DNA of 64,000 nucleotides, taken from positions 62,001-126,000 of the forward strand of contig NZ_JACEHH010000007.1 in the NCBI RefSeq assembly GCF_014154935.1, written 5' to 3'. This DNA comes from Stieleria mannarensis. GTDB lineage: Bacteria > Planctomycetota > Planctomycetia > Pirellulales > Pirellulaceae. The translations under genes were made by a program, and so were the position numbers. This document shows, piece by piece, positions 63,801-64,000 of the stretch. The notes beneath the pieces were generated by a model, which was not told where the DNA came from, did no database searches, and saw only the letters and a program-made list of their open reading frames with translations. Position 1 is the stretch's first letter, and each line of letters begins with the position of its first letter.

Positions 63801-64000
63801 TTGTTGTTGTCGATCTCCGTCGGATCGTCGGGATTGACGTTGATTGCCAGCGTGTCCTCCAACACCACCGCGTAAGGATCCGTCCAGGGCGTGATGTAGT
63901 AGGTGCCCGAGGTCAGGCCGGTCGGAATGGTGACCGTCGTGACCACGTCGTAACCGGCTTTGTTGACCAGCGACCCGGAATGCCCAATCGATTTCAGCAG
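39896..64000 (-). CDS. Giant secreted multidomain protein with RTX-type array (5' end outside window)
   Basis: One frame is open from the window edge to a TAA at 39896, at least 8,034 codons. The first in-frame GTG is at 63946, but the 18 codons before it are also open, so the true start is outside. Approximate content by position, N-terminal side first: five CARDB repeats (63770-61700); PPC-like and IPT-like parts (61650-61040); a beta-propeller-like region (58790-58020); nine He_PIG/cadherin-like repeats opening with NRAPV-type motifs (57360-54700); an RHS fragment (54180-53350); an internal dockerin (53000-52810); a YncE-like propeller (51030-49900); a Vps62-like part (49400-48580); an alpha/beta-hydrolase-like part with GYSRGA (48350-47560); an RTX array (46490-43330); a THELGHVLGLPD protease (43090-42650); Ig-like domains; and two EF-hand-like repeats (40085-39917). 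It is probably a surface or extracellular adhesin/enzyme. There is no frameshift. Confidence 0.93.
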   Translation of the reverse strand: MLKSIGHSGSLVNKAGYDVVTTVTIPTGLTSGTYYITPWTDPYAVVLEDTLAINVNPDDPTEIDNNNYKARAIDIIALSTPDPDLLVQDVTVAATGIGGEEYTVDWSVFNQGKGDASGSWVDQIWLTDDPTQIPNTFNSLLLASVPHSALGDKESYSDSVTVTLTPSARGSHIVVVTDGRFQVGETDESNNTKVADSLVEPRLADLQVVDIQVPTGARSGEEITIQYTVENTGAHPVWPGTDYWSDSVWISADVQFLAHRASLLGSAVKSNAQPLMPGEQYTVEITGRLPEGIGGDFFAYVHLNHHNQYGKTVQTSWWPAETGTNDNLTSYFSRWAYDDPFNNIQSQPFAVDYYEADLVISDLVVPTGLTSGQTVSIDYLVTNSGTRATRTDSWVDRVFLSRDASLDRFDTMIGQRSHDGVLEIGESYNESIEVRIPDGIDGDFYVLVLTDSPAYASGLYPGSNIGFGNRGVGFEEPRRLPSFDRLSETQRLLARGAVLEYQEEGNNTISSIVDVTLATPPDLQVTALSAPERVRAGQTFDVSYTVSNLGGETPATQPDWDDLVYFSRDPFLDLRADRFLGSIRHEGGLVAGGTYDVTRSYRAPSGFADQTEEYYVFVITDPPRKSTIGEVFELDAETNNDRHTVTPVIIELPPPTDLQVTSVDVPADARSGEPVTVSWTVANLSGNDPSDPDAEPATGTWSDTLYLSTDATWDIGDVPLGRLSFSGSLQAGESYTQSFTTLLPPATPGQYRVIGRTDIFNQVYEREFDANNTLASAETLAVTVDQLQLGVPLDTTLSTGQSRLFQITVPHDQTLRVSLTTEAEGAANELFLRYDAAPTIAAFDAAYQGGLDSDLQAVIPSTSPGTYYVLVRGFNEPADDTPIRLLAELLPLVITDINTDVGGDSKFVTTTIEGARFHENAVVKLIRPGFDEFVPVNYEVIDSTKIIATFDFTDATHGLYDVAVINPGDEMAVVPYRFLIEQAIEPDVTIGIGGPRTILAGEVGTYSVALQSVSNLDTPYVYFEVGIPEMLTNEFVYGLPFVRFNSNVRGAPDGADDVPWAEIDSVINAGDLADSSRSPGYLFDHDANGFTGFSFNVSTYPGLEELHDRAWEQLVNQVYAAFPDLADEGALDDGPEGLDKIYPGLADLYNMTGAVPSECEIPFIPFRFHLTAAATAMTRQEFINHSLGEAEVLRQAIIDDDSSVTPALTTLAANREDWGNLFLAALEEGGLLRDEAGIPPIRQQERIVSLMSTLASGILIGPAGQEIRSSGDLLGFFDQIREWYGHDAGQMGEVEFYDPRSSRCYDGEIPVPAISEFEDYDLGLSSETHFESFRVYVPWMAFEDRGAGLPPEYQINGPQPVDGDEFAQLDLSQFLAGQANQGLASITGPQTVDTEGWLPLAQRLPYTVTFANSPEASQYVQEVRVVTELDEDLDIYSFRLGDINIGKINVHIPSDRALFQGEFDFTNSEGFLLRVSAGVDQVARQATWLLQAIDPLTGELLQDETRGLLAPNNAQGDGAAFVSYTILPDADVAETGSEISASARVLFNNAPPEDTPVLSQKVDAVAPGTALDVSLVAGQNDNYLVDWSVADDDDGSGFRHVTLYVATDGGDYRIWQRQLTDATGSLVFEGIAGSTYEFLALATDIAGNQQSPGPGVSAESDGTSINLGGPQTVPDTTPPNFGIPPEPTMEPSTNPLFTIAEQLVPAAEITFSRPEYDEVLRPFVGRSFVTGIEQSFADIGPMAIVETPDGEFIISGGPSRSSLFRFGRDGGDALNAWVTLPYPVFNMEFDSQGRLWATTGGGPLLQLDPDTGAIVAQHGDGITMALAVEPGTGMIYVASGVVWSGGVNGNYGGPGGVLVFDPETETFTQYNRDLNLRVASLDFDNEGHLWATTWPDRSQVVRFTPQRRAELMLDFDAPVDSLSFGQVGTELDGLLFVSHNQGSNDHPGSELTMVDTATLRRVTVADGGTRGDVVVTTSDGRVLVSQSDQVDVLNPAVAPLVIATNPPANGIAVLPISTLTVTFDQQMFTGVGGEAASVLNPDNYLLVGDNVGVVPIGEVIYVSSANTVHLLPGLLESDTYTLTVQSGVSSIERLPMEQDYTTTFSTVSDFTSYVDIDFANVRSDRMSDWVSWDVVITNTSPFDLKLPVLLLLDPADGYPGVPIDAAGQAPDGRWFIELTTIDLVPGASTTAQTVTIYNADDRRVDVGVGVGANPGVNQRPVFTSTPITQARVGSPYIYDADATDPDSTVTDPTVAQLYYFLYSGPEGMQVDPVSGDVTWTPGPDASRVSSVVLHVYDTRGGRAVQAFDIEVADGNQMPVMADLPGVIEGREGETIEFALPVSDPDGDPLAAWIDQMPPGALLDPVRLVFRWTPDFESAGTYPGVIFNVTDGVHHVGSQSTFVIAPADHPPQLVLPEERILREGDTLKFAVAGEDPDGNPVEFSSPMLPPGATLHPTTGIFQWTPEYYQHNDVPYEIPITVTSNDVSVTKTMSVTVINANGVPVFDDLTGWRIFESQPMAFSAFAFDPDNPGYEPPVPEEDGSLSDRTPEWPATVTYTVDGLPAGASFDPVSTLFFWQPEFDQAGMYTLTFTATDDGDSTGIPLQTIATVQIEVMNLNRAPEIAEFDNQIVTRDQVLEIPVSAVDPDGNPIELRAENAQPGFPLPDFVTFVDNGDGTGLFRLAPTVGDRGDYGLTVIARDDGDGGGAWAPLETPFTFIATVDSPNEPPRWEFVGDKVAVVGEPFSFTLQAADADQEPLLYALAGLPAGAVITPEATYGRATITWTPGAGDLGIYNVTASVQDGGNGGQTAPATDDASFNLVVRSANASPVLSPIANAIIEEGQTFTFVATASDPDGDPLTYRGENLPEGATLDPSSGTLTWTPSFQQAGNYQNLRIIVGDGHRSRFQDFEIFVTNVNRAPVIVPREPLFMREGGLLDFTMTAGDLDGDPIAYSATNLPAGAEFDAAGRFRWTPGYEQSGDYVVTFTATDPSGLSDSTDVTVRIDNINRAPVLDTSFHAVRLGEELRLNIEASDPDSGTTLTYDATDLPAGASVDEVTGEVVWTPGPGQAGEYLVRVFASDGQTTTSQIIVILADVELPTPEVSVIVTPSFPSPPGEDILVHAIADSLAKIAMVTLTLDGQSVALDENGRARFTVAQPGRYELVATATDVDALVGVATTTLKVRDPSDVDLPVVSLAAPDFSIIEDGAIIGSIQDTNLDQWTLEMRRLGEPDFRVIASGHEALSNAVLATLDVGDMPNDFYVLRLTARDIARRAGRAETIIELYSETKRNIVLNEVDFSAVIGGVDVQIARQYDSVERDREGRFGNGWRWTNRDVNLRSSARVTGLESQGLYSAYREGTRLFLDVPSGDKLGFTFQPAEQSIPGLIYYTADWQPLPSNPAGWSLQSPDLKLMRGGDQFFELSSGYPYNPASPLFAGDDFVLIGPDATRYTVDAQLGVTSQTDSLGNTVYLGDSGIVAVGGHAVQIVTDADGRVSRLIGPDGEILNYHYDVQGNLVAARQPESGETDRYGYRADQPGRLEIAVDGSGGGSAFGYSELAPPTTTTLQGDLGAAATFSGRATVASLAAGETKAYAFSVRQSEIDSTPTGEVLVRVVATGTPGMSIDVPEIVGLTPRSTSVVDDRSEAIYAVSREGLYQVRVREDGAAGGQATIELMVAGDANSDGKVDGLDSDLVASLSGIAIGQAGYDVRADVDGSGVIDLADRQLLVRNGGFLANLAPQANPVFANQMTHVDLALQFELDAAVVDPDGDDVFYRIDSTSGGVASLSRDGRLVTFTPDAGYVGPASVSILADDGFNQSEIITLGISVSDAELLGIEIVSRQPVYQVGERAKLLVLGDFADQQDVPLIGDYLTYLSTPSGVLSVDAQGELTAVAEGYSAVTVSRGFFAAATAVTVGDPDDALARQDGIFVYPSAVTLPLSAGQRQYVVQTLDGAVDLSAAIDGAVYVLSDSRVVDITEDGFATSAALGEVELTIISGPAEQHVTIRVVEPQIGTATFGVEGGLLQSDDGSILQLAPGALPGDVEVSMQEIPLPPAEELPNDLVFNSGKLLELDFGGATLAEPAQMIVPLGGDFVEGDEVFFFKKEQFRLEDGTLHDLWLLLEVGRVDADGNARTTSPPYPGLSAGGQYLAAKADQPEALARIGINAPDHVGYSFGIDFNLGIASVIGGGLIPIFPSISFGITIPYYRSDPDDIPYAAQSVNVADVVPGELFQPTITPPLVDPAGLRPVIGNVELAALNPPRILLSGLRMADSEVIFVQGDQEYPADGGVGDSSALVNVPRGVILGAAEIILRHPDFGDSNSVGLTPAGGLGAVGGIGGGIAVFDTNGNSNEILKKLTDVEFGSDTYFSPDNTRLFAASRTAVAVFDTMTLEPIDTDPSTPEIDKISIPYDTFIHQITIDPAGNFLYATGFAGTVWVIDIRPDSPTLHQTIRSIALPRERHSISGASVTADGKQLLVGTGQGWEDGYLTVINLDSDELPSAENLEPEGWGEITNDVALDGVPNYVNTTSNADYATFSYRYRVSSFTPWGNSFPVQPNLMRFGTVDLSSGSPVIDTVGTRVVGGNLNPIQQRFYTGYYQSVLTPREVVVSPDLEYAYIGEWQLFLVFGYGGTYGDKVGIVKDPFGTPTYLGATTPIDGGYVTNVALNHDGSRLLASYGGFGEVLVMDTAALQQAGESLSPSEREREPLDQVNPGVHITPITVQGLLQGVSAQQASIDTELIGVDRWWAYPEEEFSVDVKILTTEVGPVTLNIEFENGGDGWSLSDGAYATLDGGSEQFSFTGTEVLIPNIEDPNTEHTITIYNLIAPDERSLEKIDFQLNEGFGKESQTTIFIVDREPISAGGLSISVPGAENALSFGSIEDLAAAFSPTIYYNRAEKYPRPVSTAVSINDGVLLDKFGFPITNPSTIGEVSNADAQIDLPGESTADYPSGNSSPTVYASVIGDGEDGSFENFAINYWFHYPYSNWKDHSGSNTHEGDWESITVFFEPGDGGYVPTKVGYAQHEQHSGIHSQLDGGQLVPWSVATSGPGDDPDNPITSPNVYVGLGAHASFFWPGVSEWFGLSDPGSILPIGTSDEQHFGNGLKLEPVDYDLTTIGRVPEVADDGDPNNDWVLFAGRWGQMDLPGGEFINLSGIVDAANGISPFPDIELDDMTLGNDAPRGPAFSSGDRWYDPWTWAGLFDEVSLEDVGCTVEDVTCGPDGTGLEADHWTVIVHGLSTDPYEDLIDIDSGEELDGGWMWRMAERLDVASGNVVVHSVEIIDGAGNPTPFDQIIRPGFKRDEATGEWQDEGISIDDANYHHVLLFDWAEVSNYGDFPVNAFVLETPPDGASGDDGYAEGSGDFLFALLHGAEIAERTDAFIGYSRGAIVTSEAAQRLLLDESPETGIDQIAFLDGEGGHFGGLLYQDYQFHAWQNIRTDNYYKFPADPLGAHSKDGARNHNDGYEYSHAAFPQYFTGIDSPKNGQFDGVFIEGGLLATLDTPDEIDGDPADPSEVDPPQPREIFNGDFEFNSTAGWWYHGAGTNPTDLGIVENGHLVLETGQYRMHNWAYAPEDASGVEFDLELVAFEPTSFLVVQWLRSDGTFDSVQLKLADYENNTDPIKVAIPEVGEKVGRVRFEVTAASGNAKVHIDNVKWLAPTVALHAFGSGDDLETVRLDYEIATPDDEPLENPLRIKFTGQPVDGSDPQFLGEIPISPAAIGAGMQLGLADGEPAEDALKPGRHVLFLNPAAGGGYLRSALEDEAFDAVIAEVVHSLADGVDSDKGFAGYYQAGSGTRAVMRSGDDAQDKVEIDPDNTIHWDSGGYYPDGPYSFDSVQFSDPADILVATGDEQDTIEATESHDLKTEKPLFLLGGAGPDTIVGGRGDDYLHAGKDTEIFAANVVVGMGGSDELLGGDGIDVLFGDGFDFDFSTLQDIATDLQQQRFRASINLEPVGAGDDTIKGGDGIDIILGGHGSDELESGKGAGGVLIGDAFRFAAGTDIDFKPLYEATLDNFLADLATFATSLDAFFEFEFVGAGDDVIKGGSLLDLFYGDEGEDQIDVSGSFAAIGLGGLGNDTIVGAGYRSLIWGDDLLADANCGADCGNDTIELVEDSLTGVVIAGEGDDTVTGGARLDILVGDGFNLKFGDSLKFAQNLEEGKIGVPIQLSMVGKGADRIDGNTAAGVGLDVIVGGHGSDNLTGTGLIIGSGFNLEPIEIEFSLLSFLGKKDDASNQSSPDDVNKAAKNSKKLLSVSVGFNFDSDPADQDVIQTGGVLNLVFGGKGNDTITGGGWGDIVLSGEGDDTVDTSASILSYIEGGDGTDTLTGPNRSAAIGSIIIGDQIDYPSLNPAANVSFGIDFNWQTQLLKITAGASLLAFRGTGNDTIKTGNGIFNLAVGGEGDDTITGSGGVDFILADEFNVAADIEWEFSFKDWQTKKLEFNLPGLHGAGNDRVYAHGWMDYVVTGDGDDHITGNDEGVLDVIFAGKGTDTVVGGTNGFNVLSGGDGSDTLTGSDHGNVILGDTYSLATGNPLNDIDALFNGELRAAFGLIPEGTGADTIVGGDGFDFIIGGDGNDQITAKNGLNVVLGDELNLALGSAIDMNQLLTEPDKAGEIFVPFTLRGSGRDTITGGSGTDVVFAGEDDDNVQTFGGPLDVVFGGDGQDVIDGGAGFNVLLGGDGSDQITGGNDGNLLWGDGFSIGGTLQARLPVSITDIRNFRIKGSVDFNPAGSGADTIVGGNGLDVIVGGYGSDLIDAGDGFNFVLGDAFRISVGGEIDLQGLRSTLRSVINFFDVELTLLGLGSDRIDGGLGTDIVVGGGGADVIVGDASDDYLFGNDGNDWICGHGGEDWLFGGADQDTLCGGAGEDVLFGGDGNDLVDGGPSNDVMRGGDGADEFYFTDTSAERSGWFSLAAWANDYDTGEGDYTGPGTSSGQCVAPPSPLNLAPTGQFGTPGTPTIDPGHTTAGNRHQDAVGSPLTLEVVTEIAQAAAERWLRVLPDPKPDVLAGVELAIANLPGTYLGTATERADGTHLITIDSDAVGYAWFVDLTPYDDVEFDAVSEITMQAAQDSPARGSVDLLTVVTHELGHVLGLPDLSDEIESLMARTLSLSKRKLPTADDPAWNAVVEGVYGDGNHVHALHLDPPRQVIDGGFDGASGDPDFGWMTLGSASIEGGVGVLREHATFNSRLSQTIEIPANATALRFTMTADLPPVENEVPDAFEFALLDTHTGLPIAGTADGIGETDALLNVQTDGVTYFGPKIDAPGLSTTGEPIDLGRSHTFSIDLTDLTEDTVATLYFDLLGFGEFDSTVRIDDVALVVPGTPTLSIALDPAFDTGTPGDDLTSLQQVDLIGVTDPGQVVLLDVDGDGFDDAATTADGAGEYRFSTLTLVEGTNVFRVQASNSDGDTVREIEVGLDSVRPTGTLADPLAGSISASQSGYIDLVWSDLGGQGDLGSGIDPASIDPSDISVAGLTFTGAAPHTGPGIADGTVRYTYTGNLPEGVIVVEASAGAVMDIAGNDSLPISDSIVIDRIGPAVEMLSPVAGSTITSDPGYVDIDWTDIGLAGIDVASIGVDDLDVGGLSVDEVETLPGGAIRYWYNRDNQQLTPGPVTVSVNASTVIDTVGNPNAAASFTFEFAPPTNEPQDVTDKVHVQVSGLRINPFTRAFDFFVTVENTSTDVLQGPIHLFFENLTPAGAVVLGAEITGDGVPYVDLIDRLGDGKLEPGETSLALPLSIRSAGFFDFDPRVTAMIPPPPAPLIQSIKRFEPLSEMTSADELAFHVTFDGEPAELAPSQFSVTGGSTAGVEQVTPVQGTGEATFHVVVSGGDLAEFNGTVGLEFIAPNQPAAATLLAPAAPLQATFESFIVDNVAPRVSMLPADDGGSSVVRSLTVEFNEVVVIDAGAFELRRESGDLVELSVSTAQVNGKTQASIRFDGPLVDESGSLTDGRYVLTTLDTHVTDAAGNAIDGDHDNANGGDAVDEVFRLFGDADGDGDVDGQDYGRFGLSLMKREGQPGFNAAFDFDDDGDVDGQDYGRFGTRFLKKL
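39917..40085 (-). other. C-terminal tandem EF-hand/dockerin-like repeats of the giant protein
   Basis: The last 60 or so residues contain two near-identical motifs, DADGDGDVDGQDYGRFG and FDDDGDVDGQDYGRFG, before the terminal KL. They resemble dockerin type I or EF-hand calcium loops found at the ends of many planctomycete secreted proteins, and may act as sorting or docking tags. Confidence 0.8.
42650..43090 (-). other. Zinc metalloprotease domain inside the giant protein
   Basis: Within the giant frame, VTEIAQAAAERWLRVLPD opens a metzincin-like segment. The zinc motif VVTHELGHVLGLPD (HExxHxxGxxD) lies at about 42750-42790 and is followed by a Met-turn-like SLMARTLSLSKRKLP. The third ligand would be Asp rather than His, as in snapalysin-type enzymes. 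This is a likely self-processing or matrix-degrading unit, by inference. Confidence 0.7.
43330..46490 (-). repeat. RTX-type calcium-binding array with regular inserts
   Basis: GGxGxDxI/V-type nonapeptides (GGAGPDTIVGGRGDDYL, GGDGIDIILGGHGSDEL, GGDGNDLVDGG) fold as calcium-filled beta-rolls in known proteins. About nine to ten blocks are each followed by VLGD/IWGD and an insert of about 30-50 residues rich in hydrophobic and acidic residues, such as FDFSTLQDIATDLQ and ISVGGEIDLQGLRSTL. The next roll then begins with GxGxDTI. Confidence 0.85.

Overview
The window looks like chromosomal DNA of a planctomycete of the Pirellulaceae type (Rhodopirellula and relatives). The evidence is a DUF1549/DUF1553 gene followed by a Tat-exported DUF1501 gene, a DUF1573 protein, a PEP-CTERM protein, an acidic-linker zinc metalloprotease of the DUF5117 kind, a giant secreted calcium-binding protein, frequent GTG/TTG starts and short palindromic intergenic repeats. 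Genus cannot be fixed from sequence reading alone.

Layout. Positions 1-5 kb: a secreted FKBP isomerase (+), a PSP1-like gene (-), bioB (+) and a sialate O-acetylesterase (-), separated by repeat-rich gaps. From 16.6 kb down to 5.3 kb, a tightly packed minus-strand run: a Uma2 remnant, a leucine-rich-repeat lipoprotein, an M24 aminopeptidase, accB, accC, a polyprenyl-phosphate HexNAc-1-P transferase, an O-antigen-ligase-like polymerase, a DUF1573 protein and a lipoprotein that joins a metallophosphatase-like domain to four c-type haem sites. Fatty-acid precursor supply (AccBC) thus sits beside surface-polysaccharide synthesis. From 16.8 to 19.5 kb, a plus-strand trio: a DisA_N diadenylate cyclase, cmoA and cmoB (cmo5U34 tRNA modification). 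Next come a stand-alone receiver protein and glyA (-), the metalloprotease (+), an acetyltransferase and a family 2 glycosyltransferase (-), a DUF900 hydrolase (+), a STAS protein, small membrane proteins and a tRNA-Val(GAC) with its terminator.

Positions 33.5-34.9 kb hold a gene graveyard. Truncated methylmalonyl-CoA mutase and MeaB-type GTPase remnants (-) lie next to a divergent acyl-CoA carboxylase beta-subunit remnant (+) with an internal deletion. Together they suggest a lost propionyl-CoA pathway cluster. The DUF1549/1553 and DUF1501 pair, a coiled-coil secreted protein (-) and a PEP-CTERM protein (-) follow.

The last 24 kb (39896 to the window edge) is one uninterrupted minus-strand reading frame of more than 8,030 residues whose 5' end lies outside the window. 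It is a secreted mosaic. From the N-terminal side it carries CARDB repeats, nine cadherin-like/He_PIG repeats, an RHS fragment, an internal dockerin, beta-propellers, a Vps62-like domain, an alpha/beta-hydrolase-like domain, a long RTX-type array broken by regular non-RTX inserts, a HExxHxxGxxD zinc-protease domain and a C-terminal pair of EF-hand/dockerin-like repeats. This protein, and especially the punctuated RTX array, is the most unusual item in the window.

All family assignments rest on motif recognition by eye. No database search was run.
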